From Pilasporangium apinafurcum (Eukaryota; Oomycota; Peronosporomycetes; Pythiales; Pythiaceae), in the NCBI GenBank assembly GCA_001600495.1, contig BCKE01000009.1:93834-157833 (forward strand): 64,000 nucleotides of DNA, in the 5' to 3' direction. The notes under the pieces were generated by a model that was not told the DNA's origin, did not search any database, and saw only the letters and a list, made by a program, of their open reading frames with translations. How positions within the stretch are numbered: position 1 is the first letter of the stretch; each line of letters begins with the position of its first letter. Shown piece after piece: positions 42,530 through 55,696 of the stretch. The translations under genes and the position numbers were made by a program.

Positions 42530-45518
42530 TTATCGAATTGTAATAATATTTCTTTTAAATCTTAGCTGCCTGCTCTTCTTGTCTTCCAGAATCGTTTGCA
42601 CCAGCCGATGCTTATACTGTTTCCACTCGGCCTCGTTTGCACGTTTCTCTAGCAAGTCGTTGCTCTGATTATGCTGCTTATACAGCAACCACGACGAGTT
42701 CCGTTTTTGTGTGCCGGCAGTCAGACAATGTGTAGAATCCCACCGAGTTGCAGCGGCAGGAGAAGTTTCACATTGCAAGATATTTTGATGGAGCAGGTCA
42801 CGGCTTGGTGCCGAAAGTGACTGCACTAAATCTGTTGATGTAAAAAACAGAATCTCTGCAGATACACTGGTAATCAATGCACTTTTTGCGCATGCGACTC
42901 CGTGATCGAGCATTAAATACTCACGTGATGTTCGTGGCGGAATCCAAGATGAGCTAGCGCAGAAGAACGCTCCTCTCGGTATCGTAACTGCTGTCATTGG
43001 AATTGCAGTTGTCGCAGAATTGCAAATGGTCTTGTCAGGTGTGACATGCATTGCTTTGTTTTTCTGAAAGAGCTTTAGTCGATCTTCGAGGTAGCTATTG
43101 GGAAGGAAACCATGGATAACGCCGCTCATTTTCAGAAATCCGAGTGGGTCTCCGGTCTGTTCCAACTTAGTAAAAAACACCAATCCAGCTTTCTCGCGGT
43201 TGTGGTGCTCAGTGATGAGCGAACCGCAGAGATTAAACGCGATAGATGGGTCTGGCGGAAGTCTTATACCAGATGGAGATATTTGGAAAAGCTCACCTTC
43301 ACGGACGATAATGAGACCATCGACAAATTGTTCCTCGCAACAAATGACCTTTGATCCCACGATTTTGGATGATTTTGCCTGTATTCAGGAAAGCAGACAG
43401 GATGTTAGTGATCGACGTCCTAAATCTCCTTGTTGAAGGAATTGTTACAGACTTTTAGAGCTAGCTGCTTCAATTCATTCGCTGGGATGCCTTCAAAGAC
43501 CGGAGCCATACAAAGAAAACGAACAATTGAAGCTTGCTGCAGCAGTTGTTAAAGTCAGAATACTCCCAAACCGGCGTTGCGCGCAAAGAAGTGCAATCTC
43601 ACCTGGGCTTTCGCTTGAGCTTCTTCGATCTCAACCAAATCGTGCCACGAAAGCATGATAATGTCACACGCCTGTGTGGTTATGACAGAGTAAGTGCTGT
43701 AACAATCAAAAATCAAGCCAACATAGCGAGACATTTCATCAGCTATCTGTTCAAGAACATACTGATACTCCATGGCCTTTACCGTGCAGCGTCATTGAAT
43801 CGACCTTGCGCTCCAACGATAGTTCCTGCACCGAGCTCACATAAGTGCATTTGCCTATCCTTCCACCTCGCTGGTCGCGACTGTATCAAAAATTGGTCAA
43901 GGCTCTTTGATTCGTTCTTGGTTTTCGTCGTGGCTGCTACTAATTGCTCTAATGAGAAGTGACTGTAATCATTGTCCAGATCCTGATTGTCTGCTAAAGG
44001 TTCTTCAGATGCATTATCGTCAATCTTAGCTTCTTGATCATCAGCTATACCTTGAACTATCGTCTTGGATGCTGATATCCGGCCTTTGCAGATAAGAAAA
44101 ACGTGTGAACCTTCGGTGTTTTCCAATAACAGCGGCGTTTCTTTAGCGATATTGACAAATCCAATCACGTTCGCACACAATTGCAGACACACTTGGGGTT
44201 GCAACGCTGCGCAGAATGGGAATTGCTTCTGCAAGTAATCCATCAGAAACTCCAAATCCTCAATCGACCGCGTATCTTGAGGTGAACTAGCAACCTTCAT
44301 GCTGCGTTTGTGCGTCCATGCTTCAAAAGGGATCTCAGGTTTATCCGATATTCCATCAACAACCCTATAGACCGGCTCAGAAGTATACATGTCACCTATT
44401 GACGTTAGAGCAAGTGCTTCTTTCACTGGTTGACGCTCTCCACATTGATTATCACATGTAGATGTTTTGGAGCACGTATTCATTTCCTCAAGGTCATGTA
44501 GCGGAAAACTTGGCTCATGGCCATGTTTGTGGCAATATGCAAAATCTCGTGCCGCTCGCTCAAAATCTCCATTTATCCTGTAGGCTGCGGCGCGTTGGCG
44601 ATAGAAGAGCAATTGCTCTTTGGAATTGGTTTTGCTGTTCAAGATTGCACGTGTATAACAGTCGATAGCATCTTTCACTCTTGATGTGCGCATTAAGATG
44701 TTGCCCATGTTATAGTGAGTGAATGGATCCTCTTTATCCAATGCCAGCACTTTTTCGTACGTGGTGAACGCACGTTTGTAATCACCAATCTTTTCGTATG
44801 CAAGCGCGAGTTGAAAGAGCGCTACTTTGCGCGTGCTGGTAGTGTTGCTACATTTGACGAGATTTGCATAATACTCGATCGCTTCACGGTAGTTTCCTTT
44901 GGCTCGTGATTGGAAAGCTTTTACGCGATAAAATTCTGGAAGACTCACAGCGTTTGCGACGGATGCGCTTGATCGATGAAGTAGTTCTTTGTTTTTCAGT
45001 TCAACACTCTTCGCCAGCAGTGGACTCGTATATTCTACTTGATCTAATTCCTGACGTGCTGCTTCTTTGAGAACTCGTCCACCCAATGAGGAACTTCTCG
45101 GGGTGAAGCTTTTCGATGCATCAATAGTAGACGGCTGACGAGTTCTAGTTCGACACGTCGCAGGACGCTTTGGCAAATTCACAAACAGTTTCATATTATG
45201 TCCATTGTTTGTTTCCAAGTTTCCTCGTGCTGTAGCTGGCCGCTGCTGGCGAAAGGCGATGCTATGGTTCTGGGTATGAGTTTCCGTGGCGGATTGACTG
45301 AGAAATGTCCATTCTGACGTTGGGTGGTGAACGTGACGTCGATATGAAGCCGAGGACCCACAGCGAGTACTTCTTGGACGTGGAATGACGTTGTCGCTGT
45401 GTGAGGCTATCGGTCGAGACGGACGAGTGACAGAGTACAAATGCTGTGCAACTGGACAGCCAGGAGAAGCAATTGGAGGTCCAATCTCAGTCTGGTGAGG
45501 ACCATGGTCCTTCTCCAT
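42530..45518 (-). CDS. TPR and cyclic-nucleotide-binding-domain protein
   Basis: Four exons on the minus strand (43783-45518, 43603-43696, 43453-43536, 42530-43378) give 920 residues. Tetratricopeptide repeats occupy about 193-333 (GNYREAIEYYANLVK, GDYKRAFTTYEKVLAL, KDAIDCYTRAI). One cyclic-nucleotide-binding fold lies near 423-610 (FCAALQPQ, then ETPLLLENTEGSHVFLI), interrupted by an acidic insertion. A second starts near 611 (FLCMAPVFEGI, ELKQLALK) with a VDGLIIVREGELF strand pair. The canonical phosphate-binding cassette FGE(L/I)AL(L/I)x(N)xPRxA is not recognisable, so ligand binding is uncertain. Exon 3 ends at a weak donor (GTCTGT), chosen because it keeps frame and fold. TPR-cNMP combinations are seen in flagellar and signalling proteins; function unknown. 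Confidence 0.75.
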
Positions 45519-46117
45519 CGCAGTCAATTCCTTTGTTAGCTAGTTTTTGCTGCTGTAGTTGCTTGACAGCTTTCAAAACCTATTCTTAGCTGATTCAATT
45601 CATCAATGACAACATTCCAACTTCAACGTCTATCCATGCTTGAGATGCAAGAAATTTACGCCGACATTGCTGTCAAGTCGTATTTCACAAATATCATAAC
45701 CACATATTCCCACAAAAGTCCAAGATTTGCATCCATAGAGCTATCTAACTAGTTGGAATACTTCGAACTTCATGATTGCCTTCTGTATTTGTTTCAAGAG
45801 TTTGTCCCTCTCATCCCATGATACCACGGCAAAGAGTTCGATCGCTAGCTATTGTATCATACGGTATATGAATTCGCTTCTTTTCTGAACTAGCGCAAAA
45901 TACTGTTAACCCTCTGCAATAGAGCAGATCTTGTCGAGTCCATAATGAGCATGTTGTCAGGTTTGGCATCACCCAATCATGGCTACAACTTCACAACGTA
46001 CCCATATTTGTCAGATGACAACAGATCCGGGTTACGTTTGAGGTTACATTGTACCCCAAACGTTGCGTGTAACTCCATCATAACTACTGGAAGCAGGAAG
46101 AGCACAAGAAAGCAGCA
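45519..46117. promoter_or_regulatory. 600-bp divergent intergenic region (TPR-cNMP / EFL1)
   Basis: Both neighbours are transcribed outward, so this holds both promoters. No coding region or named motif recognised. Confidence 0.4.
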
Positions 46118-49100
46118 ATGGGTTCGCAGATGCGAGTGACGCCGGACGTCCTGCGCGGATTCCAGCATGCAACAGATCGTATTCGCAATATATGCATTCT
46201 CGCACACGTCGATCATGGTAAGACCACTCTCAGCGACAGTCTCGTCTCAGCGAACGGCATCATCTCCGAGAAACTCGCGGGCAAAGTACGAACAGCTACA
46301 TTCTATTTGGGTTCGCTTGTATAAGTTCTGATGTTTCATTGTACCTGCTGTGGTTTTGTATGCTTCTGCCCACAGATTCGCTATTTGGATAACACAGAAG
46401 AAGAGCAAATCCGTGGGATTACGATGAAATCCAGTGCGATTTCGCTCGTATATCAACCCGAACCAGCACCAGGAGCAACTTCCGAAGAATCAGCCACGCC
46501 GTCACTGCCATTTCTGATCAACCTGGTGGATTCTCCAGGTCATGTCGATTTTTCATTTGATGTATCGACGGCTGTGCGGCTATGTGATGGGGCATTGGTG
46601 GTCATTGACGCAGTGGAAGGAGTTTGTGCCCAGACCCATGCAGTGTTAAGACAGGCGTGGCATGAAGGCATTCGACCATGTCTTGTGATTAATAAGATGG
46701 ATCGACTCATCTTCGAATTGCAATTCTCTGTAGAAGAAGCCTACCAGCGGCTAAACCGGATTTTGGAACAAGTGAACGCCGTGCTCAGTTCGCTCATTCG
46801 CATGGACGTGCTGGCCAAATATGAGGGTGATGATGATGATGAGAACGAAAACGAGAAGCGTGAGATCGATGAAGAAGCCATTACGAACGAAACTGAACAG
46901 CTCGAGAATGAACTTTTGTTTTCACCATCGAACGGCAATGTCGTATTTGCGAGCGCTGTAGATGGCTGGGCGTTCAGCATCGGCTTCTTCGCCCAATTGT
47001 ATGCCAAGAAACTCGACCTACCGTTTCGAAAAGTACGACAGGCACTCTGGGGAGATTACTACTATCATGGCGTGAGCAAAAAGATCGTCACGAAACCACC
47101 AACTTCAAACAGTCAGACCATGTTTTGCTCGTTCATCCTCGAGCCCATTTGGACTACATACACGACGCTGGCGAATCCAGTGCAATCTGATGCTGACTTT
47201 GAAGCCGCTCGAAAACTGACAAAGCAGTTGCGTGTGGCCAAGCTTGTGTCTGATCGAGAGTTAAAACACACCGACCGAAAACTGACGATCCAGGCCGTCA
47301 TGCGGAAATGGCTGCCACTTGCCTCAAGTGTCTTGAAGATGGTGACGCGTGCGCTGCCCAGTCCAGTCGCAGCACAGGCGAAGCGCGCTGAAAAGCTCTG
47401 CGCCACCTCGTCGCTGCGTTTCGATAACGATACACGTCATGCTGCAGTGTTTCGCTCGCTGCAAACCTGCCAGATCTCACCTGAAGCGCCAGTGATCGTG
47501 TACATTTGTAAGATGATCTCAGTCGAAGCCAATGTGTTATCGGATTTCCAACGGTGGGGTCTGCAACAATCAGGCGGTGAAGAAGTCTATGTGGGGGTCG
47601 GCCGTGTGTACTCAGGCGTCTTACGTGCTGGCCAACCGATTTACGTTTTGGATCCGAAATTCCAAGGTTATTATGGTGAAACAGAACACGATGACGACAA
47701 TCCAGCCAAATTAGACGCCATCAAACACGTCACGCGCGTGGATAGTGGCATTATTCGTCCATATATGATGATGGGGCGAGAACTGCATGCACTAGAAGCA
47801 GTTCCTGCGGGAAACATCGTGGGGATTGTGGGATTACACGAACACGTTTTGAAAACAGCCACGCTCTCGTCAACCCTGGCTTGCCCGTCATTGACGAAGA
47901 TGCCCTATCAGGCCAAGCCTATCGTTCGTGTTGCTGTCGAGCCAGAAGATCCTCGTAACTTTGCAGCACTAGAAGCTGGTCTTCAACGTTTGTATCGATC
48001 GGACCCAACAGTGGAAGTGCAGGTACAGGAAACAGGAGAACACGTCATCGTAGCCCTGGGTGAATTACACTTGGAGCGATGTATCAAAGACCTGAAGGAA
48101 CGATTTGCTAAGGTAGCAGTGCATGTATCCGAACCGCTTGTTGGGTTCCGTGAAAGTGTCGTCGATGGCAACATCACGGCTTTCCAGGAGCAAGTTGTCT
48201 TCAAGGATTTGCTAGCGGCTTATTCTACAAACTCCTCGTCAACGACAGATAATCAGGCAGCGTCAACAGAACCTGAAGATCCGAAAGTGGCAACTGCGAC
48301 GACTCCAGACGGTACCCTAACGCTCAAGTTACGTGCTGTCCCCCTTCCGTTAGCTACGGCTCAATTATTGGAAGAGAATGCCGAGCTATTGAAGCGCATT
48401 GTGTCTAGTACTAGCAATGAAAGTACTAGTGTTGGTGATAGCGATGCAGTCGCTGATACAGGTGCTGGCGATGAAGATGGATCCATGAATGATACAGATA
48501 TACCAGTAAAAGCAGCAACGGACGAGTTTAAGAACAAATTGGAGGAATCCTTGCGTGCAAGCGCAGATCCATTCTGGAAAACCATTCCATTGAATCGACT
48601 TTGGTGCTGTGGACCACGCCGGGTTGGTCCTAATTTGCTGGTCAACAACATTCCAGGTTATGAGACGACATTGTCGCTCTTCTCATCCTCATTACCAGCC
48701 GCTTCAGAGCCAGAACATTTTCAGATGCTAAGAAAATTGGAAAGTAGCATCGTCACGGGGTTCCAGATGGCATCATCGGCTGGTCCATTGTGTGATGAGC
48801 CTGTGTGGGGCGTCGCATTCGTGATCAACAACATCATTTTTCATGAAAAGAAAGAGGCTATGGTTGCGAGTAGTGAAGGTGATGCGGTTGGGACAAGCGA
48901 AGATAAAGACAATGGGGATGAGGGCAGCAAATACGGTCCACTGAGTGGACAAGTAATCTCGCTCATGCGCACACTTTGCCGCGTGGCGTTCGTGAAGCAA
49001 CCTGTGCGACTCGTTGAGGCAATCTACGAGTGTACAGTGCAGTGCTTGTCGGAGCAACTAGGTAAACTATATAGCGTCATCTCAAAACGGCGTGGTAATA

Positions 49101-49438
49101 TCATCTCAGAGGAGCTATCTGATGGCACAGCGCTATTTACCATCAAGGCACACATGCCGGTCGTTGAAAGTTTTGGCTTTGCGACTGATTTGCTCATCCA
49201 GACCTCTGGCGCTGCAAGCAACCCGCAGCTCATCTTCTCGCATTGGAGTGTCATGGAGATGGATCCGTTTTTCCAGCCACAGACTGAGGAGGAGCGTGAA
49301 GACTGGGGAGAACGCATTTACGAACACAATTACGTGCGCCGGTACATCGAGGCCATCCGCAAGCGGAAAGGACTCGCACGTGATGAGAAAATCGTCGTCC
49401 ACGCCGAGAAACAGCGCACATTGAATCGAAAAAGATAG
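46118..49438 (+). CDS. EFL1: EFL1, ribosome-biogenesis GTPase
   Basis: Two exons (46118-46285, 46376-49438) give 1076 residues. It is an EF-2-like translational GTPase: G1 AHVDHGKTT, switch [10 protein letters not shown]3 [10 protein letters not shown]4 NKMDR. Unlike EF-2, it carries an acidic, Asn/Glu-rich insertion after G4 ([10 protein letters not shown]) and lacks the diphthamide loop of EF-2, as EFL1/RIA1 proteins do. The C-terminal part ([24 protein letters not shown]) is the domain IV/V region. With SBDS it releases eIF6 from late 60S subunits in the cytoplasm. The length fits the family (human about 1120). Confidence 0.9.
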
Positions 49439-50165
49439 AGTTGTTTGGTGATTTTGCCTTTGGTCTTGTTTGAACAGCGAGATGCTTTAGATAACGCCGA
49501 AAAAAAGACGTGTGTTGTTAAGTAAAAAATCTTCTAGGATTACTAGTTCCTGTACACTTTCAAGCATGCTGCACAGTTTTAAAGTAGAAACAAGGATAAC
49601 ACAAGATGAGGATCGTTCACCAACGACGAACGATTAAGGCGAAGATGGACGTAGCATGATACTCCACTATAAAAGCGCCAAGACGGCGATAGTATATATA
49701 CAATGTTTATTATCGAGAAGGCAGATGGCTTGCAGATTTTGTCCGTCAATTCAAATTGTTTGAATCGGATCTGATCCACAGAGAGCAATCATTCCTCATT
49801 TGTGAATCAGAATGATCAACGAATGGAATTTCCCTCATCAGTGCGTCCTGTATCAACGAAGAGGAGGAGGCACAGAAGAAAAGAAAGTACATAGATATTG
49901 ATGGCACGATGATTATCTCCATAAAGGGATCCGTTTGATTAGCATATCTTCCAAGCACATTGTACCATCATTCCGTTAATCTGGAGCAAAAGTACCAAGA
50001 GAGACAGACGTATCAGCTTTGACAATATCCTTGCATATCATTCTGCATGCACCAATTGTTAGTTGTCTCACTCTTATTCACAAATCTCGCTCGAGCCAAA
50101 CCATATAGACGGGTGTTTTTCAGTCGCATTAGTATCCAATTTGTTATTCTTAGCGAGATAGAAGT
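49439..50165. other. Intergenic upstream of the COMT array
   Basis: No gene recognised. Contains the 3' flank of EFL1 and the promoter of the first COMT-like gene. Confidence 0.4.
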
Positions 50166-50967
50166 ATGGACAAGATCAATGCCTGGGTCGTTGGTGCCGC
50201 AGCCGTCCTGGCTGCAACGCTTTACGTGAATCGCCACAGTATCTTCTGGCCATTCATCGACAACTCCGCCGCTTGTTTAGAGTACGTGGAGAAGAACGCC
50301 ACACGTGGTGATCCGGCGTCGGTCATCGCCGCGATCGACGAGTTCACCAAGACACGGCACATGATGAACGTTGGGAAGCACAAAGGCGCGGTTGTGGATG
50401 AAGAGATTCGAAAGAAAAAGCCGCTGATTATGGTAGAACTGGGAGGCTACACGGGCTACAGTGCCGTGCGGTTCGCGAGCTTGCAGCGTGCGGTGGCTGG
50501 CGATAAAAAATCGCACTATTTTTCGTTTGAGTACAGCCCTGTGTACGCCGAGCGGATCCGCAAAATGGTCGAGTTTGCTGGTCTGGCTGACCAGGTGACG
50601 GTTGTGGAAGGTGCTTTCTCAGAGAAGTATCAACTGCTCAAGGACAAGACTGTCGATGTACATGACCACCAGTCTGTTTTAACGAATCTGTATTCCTGTT
50701 GCTGACTCGCTTTTGTTATTCGATTTGTAGCTCTATTTTATTGATCACGACAAGCGTGCGTACTTGTCGGATGTCAAGCTGATCATCAATAGCGGAACAT
50801 TGGCGAAAGGGTCGGTGCTCACAGCTGACAATGTCATCATCCCCGGGGCTCCTGATTACCTTGAGTTTGTGGAAAACCACCCACAATTCAACACGATCCG
50901 TCACTATGCGCAGCTTGGCAATGGACCATTGCAGGATGCGATTTCAGTGGCAGTCTTCAAAGGATGA
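50166..50967 (+). CDS. COMT-like O-methyltransferase 1, membrane-anchored
   Basis: Two exons (50166-50657, 50731-50967) give 242 residues. An N-terminal hydrophobic helix (VVGAAAVLAATLYV) suggests a single membrane anchor, as in the long isoform of animal COMT. The core matches catechol O-methyltransferase: MMNVGKHKG, VELGGYTGYSAVRFA, FSFEYSP for SAM, YFIDHDKRAY (the metal-ligating Asp and catalytic Lys) and TADNVIIPGAPDYL (second metal-site Asp/Asn). It should move a methyl group from SAM to a catechol-like diol using Mg2+. The glutamate found near the end of human COMT is replaced by DAISVA. It lacks the introns 1 and 2 present in its neighbours. Confidence 0.9.
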
Positions 50968-51361
50968 AGGGTGCACATGAGGAAAAATAGGCAGATATCA
51001 GGGATGCAATTAGTCTTTTAGTACTTGCAGGATTCTAACAAAATTTACTGGTAATGCAAATACTCGGCTAATGAGATATAAGCCAACATCGTTGAGCATA
51101 ATGCTGCGTAACTATGCCAATTTGCCTGATCATAGACGGTCTACAATGAGCTTATAAGTAATTACAAGTTATTCAATTTCATAAACGTGGGATATCCGTG
51201 CTTTCACAGGTGACATGCATTCGAAAGCCCAGGCGCGTGTATTGAAGGTGCATGGACTGTCCCTCCTCAGATAAGATGCGTTCACTCATTTTCCGATTTC
51301 CACCGCCAGACACACCACTACAAGAAAACTCACGCAAGAAACAACGCGAAACCAAATAATC
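50968..51361. other. Spacer between COMT genes 1 and 2
   Basis: No gene. Promoter of copy 2 is expected here. Confidence 0.4.
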
Positions 51362-52218
51362 ATGAATCAAGAACGACGAGGACCTCCACCAGGTCAACCT
51401 GTCGATCAGTACGCTTTTATTGTCGTTTATCCATTTTTTCCCTTCAACTTTGCTAGTTGATGTAAATATTCCTGTTCATTCGTTTATGTATTTCCAGCTC
51501 TGCTGCTTGTCTGGAGTATGTGAAAACTCACGCGACACGTGGTGATCCGGCATCTGTGGTTGCCACGATCGACGAGTTCAAGAAAACGCACCACATGATG
51601 AACATTGGCCCGTTCAAAGGTGCAATCATTGACGAAGAAATCCGCAAGAAACAGCCGCTCATCATGGCCGAACTGGGCGGATATGCTGGCTATAGCGCCG
51701 TCCGGTTCGCCAGCGCCCAGCGTGAAGTTGCAGGCAGCCAAGAATCGCACTATTACTCGTTTGAGTTTAGCCCCGAGTATGCTGCGCGTATCCGCGAGAT
51801 GGTCGAGTATGCGGGACTTCAAGATCAAGTGACAGTTGTTGAAGGCGCCTTCAGTGACAATTATGAGATTCTCAAAGGCAAGACCGTGGATGTAAGTTGG
51901 TTAAAGTGCAATTTCTATCCGTATTTGATGAGTGGTATAGTCATTTGCGCTGCACTGTTTGGATAATTAAATTTGTTGTAGATCTACTTTATTGACCACG
52001 ACAAGAGTGTCTACCTGTCAGACGCCAAGCTGATTGTGGAGAGCGGAACGCTCGCGCCTGGTTCGCTGCTCATTGCCGACAATGTGTTGATTCCAGGTGC
52101 ACCGGACTACCTCGAGTACATTGAGAACTCCAATCCGCAATTCGTGACGACTCGGCATGATGCCAAGCTCGGCGAAGGTTGGATGGATGCCGTCTCGGTC
52201 GCCATCTTCCAATGCTAG
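51362..52218 (+). CDS. COMT-like O-methyltransferase 2
   Basis: Three exons (51362-51408, 51498-51891, 51982-52218) give 225 residues. A short polar leader (MNQERRGPPPGQ) replaces the hydrophobic N-terminus of copy 1, suggesting a soluble cytosolic form. The core is intact: MMNIGPFKG, ELGGYAGYSAVRF, FEFSPEY, IDHDKSVYL and ADNVLIPGAPDYL. It keeps intron 1 and the last intron but not the middle one. The first intron donor was picked by phase (a GTACGC site at 51409). Confidence 0.88.
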
Positions 52219-52725
52219 TAAAACGAGAGAAATTGATACATAGCTCAATTGTACGGTGTACGTAGCTAATGTCAATGCCAAATTTCTAATATTTGAGTGA
52301 CCACATTCTGGACAAAAAGCACTCGTGCGACTTTATCATAAGTTTTACTGACTTATACATGGAGGAGCAGATCAGCCTATCTGGATCACAGTGTCCATGG
52401 TCAATGTCGAGCAACACTCCGCTTCATTGGCACATCCCTTGCTTGCGGAGCAACTTGGTAACATGTGGTGTCCAGAGACCAAGATCCGTTTACGCTGCTG
52501 CAAGTTGCATCTACATTCATGTCATTGCAAACATTCTGAATTTACTATTAAATTAAAGATATATTCATTTATAAAGGTATAAAATGTTATTTTTTAAGAA
52601 GAAATACTACTGAATCACGCTGTACATTTATTTATAAAGGTATAGGTAACAAATGCATTCCTTCAGCTGAATTCGTTCGCCTTATTCCCCAAATTTCTCT
52701 GTGCACGATACTCCTGTGAGGCGAT
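52219..52725. other. Spacer between COMT genes 2 and 3
   Basis: AT-rich, with the word TTTATAAAGGTATA repeated around 52570-52650. No gene seen. Confidence 0.4.
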
Positions 52726-53678
52726 ATGAGCACTGCTTCATCTCCCACTAAAGACAGGAAGCATGGCTCTCCCAACTGGCTTGCTGGCGGGTTCCTCGAA
52801 GAAACGTAAGTGGCTCCTCACTCTTCTTTCACTGCAACCTCCAACTCTGAGACGAATTGGATTTTGCTGCTGTGTATTGTAGCTGTGCTGCGATGCTTCA
52901 ACATGTACTGGAACACGCCGAACGTGGTAATCCGGCATCTATCATTTCCACGTTGGATGAATTTTCCCGAAAAATGATGAATGTGGGTAAGGAAAAAGGA
53001 GAGATCGTTGATGCCGAAGTGCGCAAGAAGAAACCAACCATCATGGTCGAATTGGGCGCCTTCGTTGGCTACAGTGCTGTGCGCTTTGGTGCATTGCAAC
53101 GCGAATTGGCTGATGGCAAAAAGTCGCACTACTACTCGTTTGAGTACAATCCAACCTTTGCCGACCGAACGCGTCAGGTATGTGGAAATAATCAGATTGA
53201 TGTAGCTGGAGTTGTGATAATTAGGTATGTTTGATCCATGCGTAGCTGGTCGAGTTTGCTGGGCTATCAGATCAAGTGACGGTCATCACCGGTGCCTTTG
53301 CTGACCAGTGTCATATCCTCGAGGGCAAGACTGTGGATGTTCGTACTTCTTTTTCCATTAAGAATGGAGTATCACAGCTACATATTGATGCGAGTTGCTC
53401 ACATTTATTGCTTGTCCTTTGATGTTCAGTTGTACTTTATTGACCATGAGAAGAGCGTCTACCTCTCCGATACTAAGCTCATTGTCGAAAGCGGCACGTT
53501 GGTACCAGGATCTCTGCTCGTCGCGGACAATGTGCTCATCCCTGGCGCGCCCGATTACCTCGAGTACGTGGAAAATACTCCACTCTTCTCGACCGTTCGT
53601 CATGAAGCGTATCATGGTATGTTTCCGCACAAGGACGCCATTTCTGTGGCGACGTATCTTGGATCTAGCAGCATGTAA
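52726..53678 (+). CDS. COMT-like O-methyltransferase 3
   Basis: Four exons (52726-52805, 52883-53177, 53246-53338, 53430-53678) give 238 residues. A short soluble leader (MSTASSPTKDRK) is followed by the conserved core: MMNVGKEKG, ELGAFVGYSAVRF, FEYNP, IDHEKSVYL and ADNVLIPGAPDYL. It lacks one of the residues before MMNVG that the other copies have (one-residue gap). All three introns of the array are present. The most divergent core of the first four copies. Confidence 0.88.
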
Positions 53679-54288
53679 AAGAATACTATATAATATAGAT
53701 GGCGCTTTATCATTGGTCATATTCACCTCCATTTATATATCAACCATGCGGCTGTTGTTTCCTTTGATATTTGAGCTGGAGACGTCACGCTCTTCGCGTG
53801 AATCTAATGAACATTGCATCCGACATGCCGCATCATTCAAGGTATCAATGGCACAACATCGGTGGAGCCTGGATACGCAATCATGAGTACATATGATGCA
53901 TCTTCAGTACCTACATTCGTGATAGAGTATCACGAAGGTTCTGTTGCCGTGATGGCGGTGCCACTTTCCTTACTTCCATTGGGGTTTGCCCACAAACGCA
54001 TCTAATCTCGCAAATGCAGATCGATGGGTTCTCTTGATGTTGAAAATGCGAATGGTGTTAAAGACCAGACAGAGATTGTGCGACAAATGAGATGATTTGT
54101 TCGTATGCAGATGCGCATACTGTTGCAGCTCTTGAGTGATTAGCACGCGTAAAGAGTTGCTTTACGACGCCAGGGAACAAGCACTCGTACAGGTTCACCA
54201 TCATTCCCATTGAGGCACACGCCCTCGCATTGATGATTACACATCAGCTTTTCCACATATCTAGTAGAATCTAGAAACGGCAATACGC
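53679..54288. other. Spacer between COMT genes 3 and 4
   Basis: 610 bp with only short frames and no recognised product. Promoter of copy 4 expected near the end. Confidence 0.4.
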
Positions 54289-55411
54289 ATGCAAGCGTTG
54301 AAGCGGCTTCGAAGAGCTGGTATTAATACAGCTACTCATCCTGGACGTATCCTGATTCGCCCACTGGCGCCAGGGACTCGCTTCGCAACCAGCTCATTTA
54401 CACATTTTCCAGCTATTTTAACAGCAGCAACCTATTCGACCGCTACTACTACTGCCATGACTACCTCCGCACCACAGCGAAACTTTGATCGCTCCGACTG
54501 GGAGAAAATTGCCAACGCCAGGTATGCAGTAGATAAACACCCGACTATTTTGTCAGTTACCACTTGAAAGTGTTTGTATTGTTACCAACTTGTTCGGCTG
54601 TGTATTTGCTTGTTTAGCTCGGAAGCGTGTTTGGCGTATGTGAAAGAGCATGCCACACGTGGTGACCCGGCGTCAATCATCGACACCATCGAAAAGTTTA
54701 CGGAAACGAACCACATGATGAATGTCGGTCCCACGAAAGGTGCCTTCGTCGACGAAGTGATCCGCAAGAAGACACCATTGGTTATGGCGGAATTGGGGAG
54801 CTACACGGGCTACAGCGCCGTGCGGTTTGCAAGTCTGCAGCGCCAAGTCACGGGCAACAATAGCTCGCATTATTATGCATTTGAGTTCAATCCCGTCTAT
54901 GCTGAGCGTGTGCGAGAGGTAAAGGGTATCCTTCTTGTTCTGAGTAGCTATGAAAAGATGAATTGAATTTTTTTGGCTTGATTACTTGCTATGTAGATGG
55001 TAGACTTTGCTGGTCTGAGCGACCAAGTGACCGTCACGGTTGGACCATTCTCTGAAAACTATCACATCCTCAAGGGCAAGACCGTCGATGTAAGTGTGAA
55101 GTTGTGCTGCTTTCCTCTGTATGAATTAGAACACTTCATTACCATCGTCTTGCTTTTTGTAGATTTACTTTATCGATCACGAGAAATCTATCTACCTCTC
55201 GGATGCCAAACTTATCGTTGAGAGCGGCACGCTAGCGCCAGGCTCCATCCTTGCAGCGGATAACGTCATTCGCCCCGGAGCTCCAGACTACCTCGAGTAC
55301 GTGGAAAATAGTGGTCTGTTCTCGACCGAACGACATTACGGACAACCTGGACGTGATGGCGTTGCGGACGCTATTTCCATCGCTACCTATCTTGGAGAAA
55401 ACAAATCTTAG
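54289..55411 (+). CDS. COMT-like O-methyltransferase 4, presequence-like N-terminus
   Basis: Four exons (54289-54521, 54618-54918, 54997-55089, 55163-55411) give 291 residues. About 60 extra N-terminal residues are rich in Arg, Ser and Thr with almost no acids (MQALKRLRRAGINTATHPG), typical of a mitochondrial targeting sequence. The core is complete: MMNVGPTKG, ELGSYTGYSAVRF, FEFNPVY, IDHEKSIYL and ADNVIRPGAPDYL. An internal ATG at about 54457 could produce a short, non-targeted form. Confidence 0.9.
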
Positions 55412-55696
55412 GAACTCTAGGAGCTGGAAATGAAGATTTCTCTAACCTAATGAAGAGGCAATACCATTTTTTTGAACGATTTACTTGTGTATATTGTTCT
55501 TTGTGATTTACTGTAAATGGCTAACAGAGATGTAAATCTTATTATCAATTGGTGGGGATCGATATTCTTATAAGCAACGTCCGTGTGACTGGAGTAGCAT
55601 ATCGAGCATTATCGCAGAATAGCAACTTCTCTGGTGGATGAATTAGAGTTCTATCGACAGGTATGAAAGTTGACTAAGGCTTATATAACCGCTTCT
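55412..55696. other. 3' flank of COMT 4
   Basis: No gene. A short stretch near 55600-55660 (DELEFYRQ-like reading) may be the upstream exon of the decayed gene that follows. Confidence 0.35.

Noticed and set aside
49579-49958. Minus-strand frames between EFL1 and COMT 1
   Set aside because: Short, without domains, and in overlapping phases; treated as intergenic.
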